Of a stretch of DNA of 64,000 bases, positions 34,266-45,883 are shown piece after piece. Origin of the DNA: Catonia carolina. Its lineage: Eukaryota > Arthropoda > Insecta > Hemiptera > Achilidae. Under the pieces are notes generated by a model, which saw nothing but the letters and a program-made list of their open reading frames with translations, was not told where the DNA came from and made no database searches. The position numbers and the translations under genes were made by a program. The stretch spans positions 817,501 to 881,500 of the forward strand of contig JAQMRL010000011.1 in NCBI GenBank assembly GCA_035578175.1. Reading direction: 5' to 3'. How positions within the stretch are numbered: position 1 is the stretch's first letter; every line of letters starts with the position of its first letter.

Positions 34266-36544
34266 GGTAATACTCATAGATTGACAAAGAGACTCAAAAG
34301 AATTTTCTGGCAAGAGCTGACCAACTGCATAGGCTCTGTCAAATTGACAGTACCAGTAGCTATTAACTTACAATTTAATGGTAAACGAAATTTATTCTTA
34401 AAAAATGTATCATAAATTGTTATCTGTATCTGAAAAAATGTTTAAAGTTATTTGAATTAAAATATAAAAGAAAGCTTGGTAAATTTAATAAAAGTACTTT
34501 AAAGGTTCATATGCTGTGTAAAGAAACGATTTTTTAGACCTTTACTAAAGATGTTTTTTATTTAAAGACGATACCATTATAAATGATGAACTTCCACGGA
34601 TGCGTGTCTACATTCACTTTTCTTAAAAAAGAAACGTAATAAGGTGGCGTAAAAAGTAGACAGGAGGTTCTATTAAGAATAAATGATTGGACATTTCTAA
34701 GCTCATACGATCCAATCACCTGTTTAGTAGATACCCTGTAGAGTCTATAAAATAAAAGGACAAACATAAAACATGTCAAAACAGCGTCAAAACCAAAAAA
34801 ATGGTTATGCTGTATGATCGAGATTGCACACGCGTGGTCTGCTTTATCAAACTTCTGCATCGTTTTGGGGTGTTTAGATGAATGTTCAAAGAAACTACAG
34901 TCTTTTCACCCCTTCTTATGGGAAATATTTCTCCCACATCCATCGTAACTGTCCATATGAAATAATTTTTTCTTGATCTTTCTTTACGTAAAGTATAATA
35001 AAACAAGATAGTTTAAGAGTTGTTTTGTTCATATTTCATCAAAATATATTCAAAAATTTGTAAAAATATTAAGCCATCAAAGCCGAAAGTGTCTTCCATT
35101 AGCATTAAATATTAAAATCAAGTGTATACGTCCGTTTTTCGTTATCATCTCTAAGTATGCGAAAAAAACGGAATGCTTCCTTAGACCCACAGCTTTGTCG
35201 TACACCTAATTATTGTAAAATTGTTAATATTTTTTTAAAGATTATTAAAGTTAATACTGCATAATTAATCAAGGTTTCAAAATATATTCGAACAGTTTTT
35301 ACAATAACTTCTTGTAATGTTTAAAGATAATTTTTATTTTAGAAAAGAATACATTTTGTGCTTATTTTTTGACCAAATTTGAAAGTGAACAAAAGTTTTT
35401 TGTAAAAGTGATTTAATTAGGTTAAAAACTGTGACGCAAGATTTGTTTTCATATGATTAACACATTACCTCAGAAATCGCTTCACGTACCAAGCTCAAAT
35501 TTTTGGAACATAATACCAAAGATCGATTTGTCATCCATTCTAAATTTTTGTAGAAAAATCATTGCTAACTAGCTGAATTTTTAAACATAGTGATTGATGG
35601 CCAGCAAAGTTTCAGTGGGTCATCTATAACAGTTTTTGAGAAACCGGTTCTAATATTCTATTTGAACATGTTAATGTATCATGTAACATGTTAAAAAGTA
35701 CTTATATACCGGTTCCTGACTCTTTAAAAAAAAATGATAAAATATTGTTTGTAACCACTTTTTTTTATTAATTTTTAGTTATTCGCTGATTTGGTGTAAT
35801 ATATTTTTGAAAATGCAAGGTGGTTTCAAATAGGATAAGAAGAAAATTACGAGCGGAAAATAAATACTGAGTTTAATGAAACTCGCAAAAGACACTCTAT
35901 TAAATTAAAAATGATATTTTAGGACTATCTTGTAATAAATATCAGATTATATATTTGAAAATCCTATTTTAATTTCTGTGTGATAATAGCGATAAGACTT
36001 AAAGAAAACTTAAAGGCTTAAATCTTTAATCAGTTTAATTTTTGCTTCAATTTGTCAATGTCCATAAGATTTTACGAATGTAATGAAGGTCAATGAACAG
36101 GATTAACATACTCTAATCAAGAAGAGATTAGAATAGGGGCAGTTTTGACTAATGATGTTTCAACCACCAACGTTGCAACCCTTCTAACCCACGTCCAATC
36201 TGACGGATTTCATCCCTCCGAGAAAATTTCATCCCTATAGCAACAGTCAGATTAATCGAGTCTGGTATTAAAACAGAAAACCCTTTAGATATTTAGTTTC
36301 AGATAGAAATTAAAAATTCTCAAAAAAGATCGGAATATTTAACTAAGAACTAAGGAAATAAAAGCGTTCAATTCCATAGTACATGAATATCTGACACGAT
36401 AGTATTTTGCACAATATATAATTATTTATCTGTAGGTTTAACAGTAGTCGATAGTTCGTTCAATTGTAATTTTCTTCTCTTCTTTTAACAATCAAGGATT
36501 AGGCTTCCAACTATTCTAACTAACAACAATGACAAACTATTCAA
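34266..36544. other. No recognised gene
   Basis: Overlapping minus frames at 34558-35006 are unrecognised. The rest is AT-rich. Confidence 0.55.
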
Positions 36545-36690
36545 TTATTGCCATCTTTTGCGTGGCCTCCCAACATCTCTCCTACCCACCGATTTGTATT
36601 GCAAGACACTCATGGGAACTTCCCTTAGGCATTGTCTCTACGTTCTCCCTCCATCGATTTCGATATTCTACAATCTTCCCATTAAGGTTG
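36545..36690 (-). pseudogene. LINE-c C-terminal fragment (YRNRWR type), minus strand
   Basis: Minus strand: KIVEYRNRWRENVETMP, then after one frame change VLQYKSVGRRDVGRPRKRWQ and a stop. The W-R-x-H/N-V-x-x-M-P segment followed by GRRDVGRPRKRW is a familiar ending of insect LINE ORF2s, in the basic region just after the reverse transcriptase. The 67-residue plus-strand frame here is a shadow of it. A family D repeat lies 35 bp away. Confidence 0.75.
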
Positions 36691-36724
36691 TAAACTATAA
36701 TTTTATAAGTTATAACTTTTCCCC

Positions 36725-37113
36725 GTTGTTGTTTAGGTCATCAGCCGAAAGGCTGGTTTGAACGTGTAAAGGTTTTACTAAGTAAAACGAAAAGTGAGGT
36801 GGTTTACCATTGCCTTCCTCACTGAGTGGAAAAGTACGCTCATCAGCATGCCGGGCCCTTTGAAAAGCACATATTTTCCACCCTGCAACTGACACCTTCA
36901 CTTCATTCACCACAGGGTCTGGCGGTATAAAGAAATTTATTACTTTCAAAAAAGATAACCCTGATTAGTGTCTTTTACACCTCTGCCTCTTCTGTTCTTA
37001 AATGATTCAGCCATTTAATTGGCTGACCATTTTATAAGAAACAGAACTATTTATTTTAGCCCTGCAACGAACAAATTGAACATAAATAATTTGAGACTCC
37101 GCGTGTCTGTTAT
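36725..37113 (-). mobile_element. Family D repeat, full copy
   Basis: Full length, opposite strand to D3. The shared frame here is 79 codons (36710-36949), with a start shifted by a few codons (MKVINFFIPPDPVVNEVKV). It runs through ADDLNNN, the translated (AAC)n tail. It lies 35 bp from a LINE-c fragment. Confidence 0.87.
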
Positions 37114-37361
37114 ATTTTTTCCCATAAAATGAATTCTCACAAAAATGGAACCCATTTTTTGATCGTAAACAGCAAAATAGTTTCGAGAAAATGTAACTGA
37201 ACAATAAAATGCTTATAAACTTTTTTTAAAGTATTTCTTTGATAAATGAATCGTTAATAGGACATTTTATTGCTGAGCAACGGAAATCAGTCAGCAATGT
37301 TAGAATTAAATAGGGAGGAGAGAGTGAGATTTTACAGCTCAGTTAATTCAGTCTGATAAGG

Positions 37362-37414
<53 letters not shown>

Positions 37415-37869
37415 GTGGTTTGAGAGGTATGTCAATAGAGGAGAGTAGATGGGAGATTGTAAAGCGTTGCATAGCACTATTGCACTACGATGCACCGGAT
37501 ATCAATAATACATAGTATATTTGTCCGATGCACATACATTATACTAGACGGTGAGCAATAGATAATCCTGCACAGCAATGCGTTGATTGGAATTCCCCTG
37601 TTACCTACCCAACGTATAACAAGATCGTTCTCTATGTATATGTGACCGACACACGGGTGACCGGTGCTTTAATCACAAGTACATCACATGATCATTAGTT
37701 ATCACTACCACTAGACCGACACCTAAATTTATTATCAGATTACACAACTAATAATTAATAATAGTAAGCTAATGTAGTCCGAATTAAAAAATGTACTCTA
37801 TCGAAAAACTTGTACATTTAATCAATCGAAATTTATCGTAATGATGTAGGTAGATATTATCCAATTACA
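37114..37869. other. No recognised gene
   Basis: Contains the GA microsatellite; the sequence after it (37440-37740) is less AT-rich but without frames or motifs. Confidence 0.55.
37364..37411 (+). repeat. GA microsatellite
   Basis: (AG)n of about 24 units, uninterrupted. GAGA tracts can bind GAGA-type factors in insects, but nothing else here suggests a promoter. Confidence 0.97.
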
Positions 37870-38275
37870 TTAATTTTCCCTATACTGTCCATGAGCCTTC
37901 TCCACGTTTCCTTGCTTCTTGCTTGCTGTGTTCAGTTTCATTCCACCACTCTGTTGGTTCAACTCCCTTTGCATCAGTAGTCTTCCGCGTTCCCTTGTTC
38001 CTATCCATAGTCTTAAATTTTTAATAACAGTACTCCATCCGTCGTTCGTCTGTCTTTCATTATGACGTACCTATTCCCAATTTTGTACGACATCCTGCAT
38101 TTTAGTAATGTTTCTTATTCATAGATTTCTATCCTTATTCATAGATTTTCTATGGTATGTTTTTGCTAATTTGATCATATTGCGCGCAGTAAAAAACCAG
38201 GTTTGTACCGTACGTGGTAGTACTTGGAGCATACAAGACCTTCTTTATCAAGTATTTTGGGATGTTCTTGTTTCT
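37870..38275 (-). pseudogene. LINE-d C-terminal fragment, first copy (downstream part)
   Basis: Minus-strand segments in order: SKYYHVRYKPGFLL (about 38230-38170), DRRTTDGVLLLK (about 38050-38010), TMDRNKGTRKTTDAKG, and TQQARSKETWRRLMDSI (about 37920-37870). The spacing and the final Q-x-x-x-x-x-x-W-R-R-L match the end of a common insect LINE ORF2. Its upstream continuation is at 38674-38705; the two parts are separated by a family D repeat flanked by similar 9-bp sequences (CTTGTTTCT and CTTGTTTTT). Confidence 0.6.
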
Positions 38276-38664
38276 CGTGTCCATAACAAACAGGTCGAGT
38301 GTCAAATTATTTACACTCAATCTGTTCGTTGTAGGGCTAAAGTAAATCTGTTTTTTATCACATGGTCAGCGAATTAAATGACTGAATCATTTAAGAACAG
38401 AAGAGGTAGAGGTGTAAAATAAACTAATGAGAGTTATCTCCTCTGAAAGTAATGAATTTCATTATACAGCCAGACCCTGCGGTGAATAAAGTGAAGGTGT
38501 CATTTGCAGAGTGGAAAATATGTGCTCTTCAGAGAGCTTGGCATGCTGATAAACGTAATTTTCCATTCAGTGAGGAAGGAAAGGTAAACCGCCCACTCCT
38601 CATTTTACGTAGTAAAACCTCTACAGGTTCAAACCAGCTTTTCGACTGATGACCTAAACAACAA
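38276..38664 (+). mobile_element. Family D repeat, full copy with flanking duplication
   Basis: It runs from GTCCATAACAAACAGG to GACCTAAACAACAA. It sits between two parts of a LINE-d fragment, with flanks CTTGTTTCT (38267-38275) and CTTGTTTTT (38665-38673), a likely 9-bp target duplication with one mismatch. The shared frame is 65 codons (38452-38649). This copy gives the best estimate of the family's true ends. Confidence 0.88.
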
Positions 38665-38673
38665 CTTGTTTTT

Positions 38674-39095
38674 CAGAATACCATTCAATCTCTCAAATGC
38701 TCTCTAACTCAACCACCTACATTTGATTAGATTTAGAAAAATGTACCCAAACGGCAGAAGTCGATAGAAGATGACCCACCCTTGCCCACTTTCTTTGAGC
38801 CAATCTCTTATTTTTATTCGTTTAGCTTTCGATGTTACAATGTCATTCCACCATAGATTTTCCATGGCATGTTGATAATATTCCGCAAAGTAAACAAATA
38901 GGTTTGCAAACCATACATGTTAGTACTTGGAGCACACATGACCTTCTTCAAGTATCTTTAGACGTTCTTGTTTCTTAGAATACCATCCAATCTCTCAAAT
39001 GCTGCCCATTCCATCTGGATTCCATTGACTTCTGCCGTGTGGTCACTTTTATAAATCTCATCAAATGTCCTAGATACGTGTAGGCTTATTCAGTT
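38674..39095 (-). pseudogene. LINE-d C-terminal fragment, second partial copy
   Basis: Minus strand: FDEIYKSDHTAEV, MEWAAFERLDGILRNKNV, a stop, YLKKVMCAPSTNMYG, then HAMENLWWNDIVTSKAKR and IRDWLKE. The WAAFxRL...ILRNK...YLK segment is typical of the region just after the RT of a widespread LINE family. Part of this copy (38860-38975) is homologous to 38115-38275, so the LINE segment is present twice in tandem, and the first copy holds the D insertion. Stops are frequent. Confidence 0.6.
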
Positions 39096-40333
39096 ATCCA
39101 CTCTACTTCTTGTTATATACAATTAATTTTCCATATTTTCGTTATTTCGTCATTACTTTTTGTCATGGTTTTATAAAAATTTGGATTATTTATGATATTT
39201 TAAAGTTTGTATCATTTCCCTAAACCTATGTTGCGAACCTCAGAGATATTACACAGGAAAAATAACAAAGGGTAACCTAATTTGATTTAAAATCTTTCAG
39301 TTCTGCTGTTTCCGAAATATTATCTTTATCTCTTATCTGAATCTTCATTTTTTCTTTCCCCACCACATTTTCTCATCCTTTGAGATCAAAATTATTTTTT
39401 GTAAGAGTTCTACAAAAAATAAAATAAAAAATACATTAAATGTATGAAGACAGATGGAATTTCATTGTATAAAAGATGGAATGTTAAAATCCTTTGTAAC
39501 CGAATGTGTATTTTATTAAGTGAAGCGTGGTGTACGTGTGTATAAATATGCAGAACAAGTTAGATGCGTCGAGTTCAATAGATGTATATGTAAACTTGCA
39601 TTCCACCCTGTCTAATTCTTCCACTCTGATTCTATTCATTTGTGTCTGTATACAAAGATATTATTCTAGGGTGAATCTCGCCTTAGGATGAAATGATCTG
39701 AAGGGAGAGGTTATAAGAGGTCATCGTTATGATATACAAGCTTTGTCGTGGTCATTTTTTGTTTATCGTTATCAAGTATCTTCTAATATTAACCAAATAG
39801 GGTGAGTCATTTGACAAGTAAGTGAGGACACATTATGAATACATTTTGAAGCATTGGTCGTTTTGGTCCTCTCTTTCAAATCCAATTTCTCCTTTAAACA
39901 ACTTCTAGCTTTGTTCTGGTCTCGATTGCTCTCAGTGCCGCGGTATTTTTACTTTGATCTAAGTGGTTTCTTTACTAAGTACACCTGATCATTTCAAACT
40001 TCACTACATCTGTCATACTAAGGTTATTAAATAATATATCATTTACTCATGTTTATTTAATTAATATCAATCTCATTTGTCGGCATAAATCTATGTCAAA
40101 ATGAATTAATAATATATACTTTATAATGTTATTGGAACGAACATATCAAAGAAAAATGGAAATAGATATAAACTCATTAGTTACTAAGTTAAGGTAATTC
40201 AATCTCTAATTTCAAAGAAAGCGGATTGGAAAATTGGTTTATAGTTTCCCACCGTTACATATCTAGAATGGTAGCTATAAAATTAGGTTGTTGAAACCTT
40301 GGTAAATTTGTTTAAACATCTGTTAAACAGTTT
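39096..40333. other. No recognised feature
   Basis: AT-rich, no frames of note. Confidence 0.6.
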
Positions 40334-40708
40334 GTCATAACAAGCAGGTGGAGTGTTGTATTATTTGCGCTCTATCTACTAGTTCCAGGGCTTAAAAAAT
40401 AGTTCTGTTTGTTTTTATGGGTCTGAAGCATTTAAGAACAGAAGAGGTAGAGATGTATAAGGCACTAGTCAGAGTTATCTCCTCTGAGTGTAATGAATTT
40501 CATTACGCAGCCAGATCCTGTGGTGAATGAAGTGAAGATGTAATTTGCAGGGTAGAAAGTAGATGTTTTCGGTGCGCCTTTTATGCTGATTAATATAACC
40601 TACTTTTCCACTCAATGAGGAAGGCAATTCTAAACCAACTCATTCGTCGTTTTACTTTGTAAAGCCTCTAGAAGTTCAAAAAAATTTTCCGCTGATGACC
40701 TTAACAAC
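40334..40708 (+). mobile_element. Family D repeat, full but decayed copy
   Basis: It runs from CATAACAAGCAGGTGGAGTG to GACCTTAACAAC. The shared frame starts MNFITQPDPVVNEVKM and is then broken by stops. It is older than the copies at 34-38 kb. Confidence 0.82.
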
Positions 40709-42527
40709 GTAAACGACAAGAAATTTGTGATGATTTTATTACGACTCTGATTGACACGTGAAAGAAAAATTTATCAGTTTATTCCCAGTCATTTTAAAAA
40801 TCATAAAAATTCTAAGTCTATATTTTTCCATGTCACATAATATCTTTGATTATTAACAAAGTGAAGGTTTTTAGAAATGTGTAAAAAATCAACAAAAAAG
40901 TTTCTTACGCTATGAATATTGGATTCCAAAAAGCACACTTTTACTTTGATCGTTAGTGTTCTAAGTTTATTATTAGTAAATAGAACATTATTCTGATATA
41001 TACGAGTATATATAGAGTATATATATATAGAGTATATATACTCGTATTAAACTGCACTCATGGTTGTGAAATCTTAATCTGGAAATTTGTTAAATTCTGA
41101 AAATAATCAACTTGTGTAAAATTGACTGATGGATTCCGTATCTAAACGCAATTATAATTACCTCACGTGGTCTAAAATTGGCGCTATGCGAAAAAAATCA
41201 ATTTTAAAACTCCCCACACATTTCTGCTAAAAGCAAAATAACTTAAAATATTTTTAATTATTTTTGCTCAACACGCTTATCAAATCTTCCAGATAATATC
41301 TATACCTATAAACTTTTCTAAACATGTTTATTAAAAAAAAATATTCACACACCCAACATGTGATGATATATTCAGGCCTGTACATAATGTAGGTGCGTTG
41401 AAGAGGACGAGGTCAATAATAATTAGTAATGATAGAGCTGATTTAGTTAAGATTTTGATTTTTAAAAGATTAAAACTTATTACTAAGGATAAATAACTTA
41501 TTGTTAAGTTTTGAAAACATTTTTATGAAAAGAATTACACCCTTAAAACCATTTCCTACTACCGTAATTCTCCTAATGTATAGATAGTCCCAAATCCTTT
41601 CAGTTTTACTTATTATCGGTTAAAAAATGAAGTAAAATTTGTAATCAATCTAAATGATTTACGTAGTAAGCAATATAAACTTATGTCACATAATTTATCT
41701 GGAAGTTAACGGAAATTCATTCTCTAAATGATATTTTTTGTGCATGCAATATTACCATTATAAAAATCCATTTAATTTTATGTGTTATATTTTTAAAAAG
41801 AATAAACAAACCAGTATCATTTTTTCCTATATAGTAATTTTGTCTCCAAATCATTAATCAAAATATTTTTTTTTTATAAATACTTCTCATATGGATGTAA
41901 TGGTACGGGAAAACCATTTTTACCCTTAAGTAATATTATCACTAACCACGTGGTTATATTTTACTTATAATTATGTACTTTGAATATTTCCCAAGCAACC
42001 CTGTTAGAACATATTATCAATCTTCCCTTTTGTATAAACTGAAACCCCTTCGTATTCATTTTAATGGTTTACCACTTTCAACCCTCGAATTAAAACATAA
42101 CCCTTTTTTGTAATGTCAAATTGCTTTTCCTAAAGTTTAGCTTCTTTTATTTAATCCATATTTAATAAAGTTGTAAATTAACTTCAATTTAATTGCTTTT
42201 TAATGTATTTTATAAGGTTTTATTACGTACTACTTGCAACGGGTGTTTTAATGATAGGGTGTAAGTTACTATTGGTCGAAAAAAAATGTTTCTTCAATTT
42301 TAATTTCTTTAGTCTTAAAGCCTTACAATGACTCTGAACAAAAAATGAATTTGAAAAATTATATTCTTTTAATGTAAAATATAATTTCTGTAGGGATTTG
42401 TTGTTACGTTAGTTCTTATACGATTTAATTTTACTTCAAATAGGCTACAAATGATTTTAACTAACAAATTTTTAACGCGGAAATCTGAAATATACATTTC
42501 CGTTTCTAAGCTTCACGTGCTTTTTAT
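40709..42527. other. No recognised gene
   Basis: AT-rich with the TA-rich palindrome listed separately. No open frames of note. Confidence 0.6.
41001..41046. repeat. TA-rich palindrome
   Basis: TACGAGTATATATA pairs with its reverse complement at the right end. Between them is an (AT)n stretch with two GAG interruptions. A microsatellite-derived cruciform-prone site. Confidence 0.9.
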
Positions 42528-42645
42528 TAGTTTATTTCAAGTCACATCAAAATTTCAGTTTTTAGCGGCTACTTTGGGTTATGAAATAATAGGTTTTGAC
42601 GTGTAATAATTTCCAGACCCTAGCTGGAATTTGAACCCTACTATC
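42528..42645 (-). mobile_element. SINE B, 3' part
   Basis: Minus strand from the B box (GGGTTCAAATTCCAGC) through GGGTCTGGAAATTATTACAC, TAACCCAAAGTAGCCGCTAA and the 3' end GACTTGAAATAAACTAAT. The A-box half is lost. Confidence 0.7.
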
Positions 42646-43181
42646 GGTTTCATAATATTATAGACACTCGAGTTTGGATCTCCAAAACTGTGAGTCGGAT
42701 CTCAACATATTTTACATCAAAATTTAGCTCATTTGATTTTGCATTGACCTATAATATACCTATATTTTTAATGTTGTTTATAATTGCCATACCAAGGTCA
42801 CAAGACAAAAGACCCAGATTGTTTGCTACCGCAACAAATTTCATGAATTTAGAGGCGTGTAACTCGATAAATATTTGATCGATAAGTTTAAAATTGTAAC
42901 ACAACATAGACAATTGTATTTTTACGGCATGAACGAAATATCAAATTCGTACGTTATTTAAATTTTGATTTATTAACAATATTCTAAACCCTTGCTATCT
43001 CGGTAACCGCTCGATCATTCGGCACGGGCAAACTATCGTTTTATTCAGCGTAAAAAACTTAGTACAAATATGTTAATAACATGAAATATTGATTGGCCAA
43101 TATTGTGGTAGAATATTTAAAGTTTTGAAAAATAGACTTGGTAATGCGGCGGGGGTGCTACTATCCAAGTTGCATGAATCT

Positions 43182-43231
43182 GACTGTCTACCTGAATTGA
43201 CAATGCAGTCTGTCAATTCAGGTAGACAGTC
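43182..43231. repeat. Perfect 21-bp inverted repeat with 8-nt loop
   Basis: GACTGTCTACCTGAATTGACA is paired perfectly with its reverse complement across ATGCAGTC. The arms (21 bp) are not AT-only, so chance is unlikely. Not linked to any recognised element. Confidence 0.9.
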
Positions 43232-44799
43232 TGATAGGATGTCACCTACACAAAGTGGCAACGTACATATTTATACATACGTACTTTTCTACTTGGTTTT
43301 TAATAGGTAAATACAATATTCCTATCAAAAGCCTACGAAAATTGATTAGATACTTAAAGTGTTTGCAAGTTAATTTTTTTACGTGGATATTTTCAGTACA
43401 CAAATGTAAAAACAATTACATAATTTTTTAAACATATTTATTTTATAACATTGGACAAAGGTAGTAAATTGGACAAACCAATTCAATAGCTGAAGTGATT
43501 ACTACCCTGAATAGCATAGACCGATATTAAAATTTATGCATGCACATACACATACATAAATGCATAAATAAATACATAAACTAACACATCGGTTATAGGT
43601 GTATGCATAAATGCATGAGTTAGTGTGCATCGAATCTGTCTATTGCAGAAGTTAAACGTATACGTCACATGTCAAACACAATTCCCCTATCGTTTGGACG
43701 TACCTCGTTTACGCCATATGTTAGAGAAAATGGGCTTCTATTTTACTACATATATTTGATTTCAAATAGGGGTTGACACTTATTAATACTCATAAATGAA
43801 AATGTAGTATTCACAAATACAATTTTATATACGATACGCTCATAAAATAACAGAATTCAGTATTTAATAGTGTTAAACAATGATGCAGTAGCATAGATTT
43901 AAACTAATTTCTGTATAGTAATTATACTAGGAAATTTCATTATTATATTTTATATTTTTATGTTATAACATTCAAAACTGTTATCCGCCTCGGTGGATTC
44001 AGTCTTCACTTCATTATTCGACTGCTTAACACATTCTGAGCAATTATGAGGTATCTCTCCCGGCAGCCTGATTACTCATGCAGCGTGTTCTCCGCTTGAT
44101 TTATGTAGGGTCTACAACTTATGTTACAAACGTTTTTATAAATTTATTTTCTTTGCGTCATATACATGGATTTATGTTTGCTAATAACATAAAAGAAACA
44201 ATTCAATGTTTTTTAGATTTATTTTCGCCTGTTGTAATAAAATGTATTTCTTGTAGGAATTTTACCATTTACCGTTACGATTTACGCGTAATTTCTTGTA
44301 TAATTTTAAACTACAAATAATGTACTTAAAGTAAATCTAAAAGTGTAAGCTATTTCGAATCGATACCAGCAAAGATACTAAATCACAGCTTCAACTGTAC
44401 CCAAAACCCGTTAAAAATACTGAAAGAGTATACTGTACGAGGGTAGAAGATCGTGTGACGAAAATTAAAAAAACAAATTGCACGGGCACAAAGAAAATAC
44501 CTTTCTGAGGATATATAATAGCAACAAACTGATATACAACAGGGAGTGTACATCCAGAATTACTTAAAATGATAACAAAACAGAACCCGCTAGGTGATAT
44601 GGCAGCCTGGCGTTAACACCTACCCATGACCGCTAGCCGAGTCTCTGGCATTGTATGTGTTAAGATCACCTTTTAGATTCCAAAATCAATTTCAGAAAAA
44701 TGTTTGGAAACTTCATACTACTACCAAATTCATCGATATATATTTAACTACTGGATTGCTTGTTGTGTGACGGATCGAGTGGTAAAACCGGTGTGGCTT

Positions 44800-44841
44800 C
44801 GTACTATGGTGAGGTGGGGGAACCCACCAAATCATAGTACG
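44800..44841. repeat. Short imperfect hairpin
   Basis: CGTACTATG and GGTGGG pair with CCCACC and CATAGTACG around a 4-nt loop, with one internal 4x4 mismatch. It is too short for a typical animal pre-miRNA. Confidence 0.7.
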
Positions 44842-45027
44842 CTTTCAGCTGTGGTCGAACACAGGTTCATTAAAACAATGGCAGCATCCACGTATTTTGC
44901 TATTTTGTTGTATTTATTTAGCAAATGGACTGTTTTTACATCTCCATATTGTTATTCATTGTTTATTTGTTTGCTTTTAGGTGAAATTTAGATCATGCGT
45001 ACGTACTGCGTTGTTCAACAGATCTGC

Positions 45028-45106
45028 AGTTATGAAACGACTTGCGCAAGATAGAACAGCTTGGAGAACTGCATCAAACCTGTCGAGAGGCTGATGACAA
45101 AAAAGG
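45028..45106 (+). pseudogene. Very short LINE-a 3' end
   Basis: Only the last 25 or so codons of LINE-a remain: MKRLAQDRTAWRTASNLSRG, then the stop and TGATGACAAAAAAG. Extreme 5' truncation of this kind is normal for target-primed reverse transcription. The reading is clean, so this copy may be younger than the others. Confidence 0.8.
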
Positions 45107-45371
45107 AGTGTATTTAGTTATTTTCTATTTCAATTAAGTCTTGTTTTAAAACAAAAAAAAACCTTTCTTCTGTATAAATATAATATTTATATATACTTTA
45201 CTAATTAAGTAGTGACATGAACACACAATATTACAAAACCGTAAAAATATTCATATAGTAGCCTACGAGTATAATTGCAATACTATACTATCATAATTAA
45301 ATACATCTGACTTGTTGTAAAGATTGTAGTTAGTGTATTTAATGTAGTTTAATAAAATCTTGTTTAACAAT

Positions 45372-45787
45372 TAAACAAGGTAAGATGCTCGATTTACTGA
45401 GAAGATTTGGATAAGAAATTTTCAGTCATCCACCGTACAGTCCAGATTTAGCGCCTTCAGATTATCATTTGTTTAGCAAATTGAAAGAATTTTTGGGTGG
45501 TAAGCAATTTGCAGGTGATTATGAGCTTAAAGATGCTGTGAATAAGTAGCTAAATGAACTGGTGGCAGAAGAATATGAAGAGGGTATATTGAAGCTAGTG
45601 AATCGCTATGACAAATGTTTTAATTCATATCGCGACTATGTAGAGCATTATTGTAAGTTATGGATGTAATTAGTAATTAGTAATAAGTAATGTAATTTCA
45701 TTCTGTATTACCCGTACTTTTTTTAGCATTTTTTCTGAATAAATTTTTTACAACAAAACGGTCTTCACTTTAGAGATGACCCTCGTA
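45372..45787 (+). pseudogene. Mariner-like transposase C-terminal fragment with 3' terminus
   Basis: Plus-strand translation contains HPPYSPDLAPSDYHLFSKL (about 45429-45485), the block holding the third catalytic Asp of the mariner DD34D triad. FLGGKQFAGDYELKDAV and EEGILKLVNRYDKCFN follow, then RDYVEHYC and a stop. Two in-frame stops (a TAA replacing the W before E-I-F-S-H-P, and TAG at about 45547) inactivate it. A transposon end finishes in ATGACCCTCGTA at about 45775-45786. The 5' two-thirds of the element are missing; the left breakpoint is near a small CTTGTTTA...TAAACAAG palindrome at 45359-45379. Confidence 0.88.
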
Positions 45788-45822
45788 ATTGTATTTTAAA
45801 TGTAAAAATTTTACATTTTTTC

Positions 45823-45883
45823 ACTTTAATGTTAAAAAAATTTAAAACTATTTAATAGTTTTAAATTTTTTCAACATTAAAGT
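45823..45883. repeat. AT-rich hairpin beside mariner terminus
   Basis: ACTTTAATGTT and AAATTTAAAACTAT pair with their reverse complements around the centre TTTAATAG. It starts 36 bp after the mariner end, with a second palindrome (AATGTAAAAATTTTACATT) between. Confidence 0.8.

Larger units (their letters stand above)
42646..45027. other. No recognised gene
   Basis: Holds the two hairpins listed separately and an ATGCATAAAT-rich patch (43550-43630). Frames at 42690, 43089, 44078 and 44704 are unrecognised; those at 43073-43310 run through the perfect hairpin. Confidence 0.55.

Noticed and set aside
43089..43310. Opposing short frames at the perfect hairpin
   Set aside because: Both frames are open only because the inverted repeat gives similar codons on the two strands; no domain.
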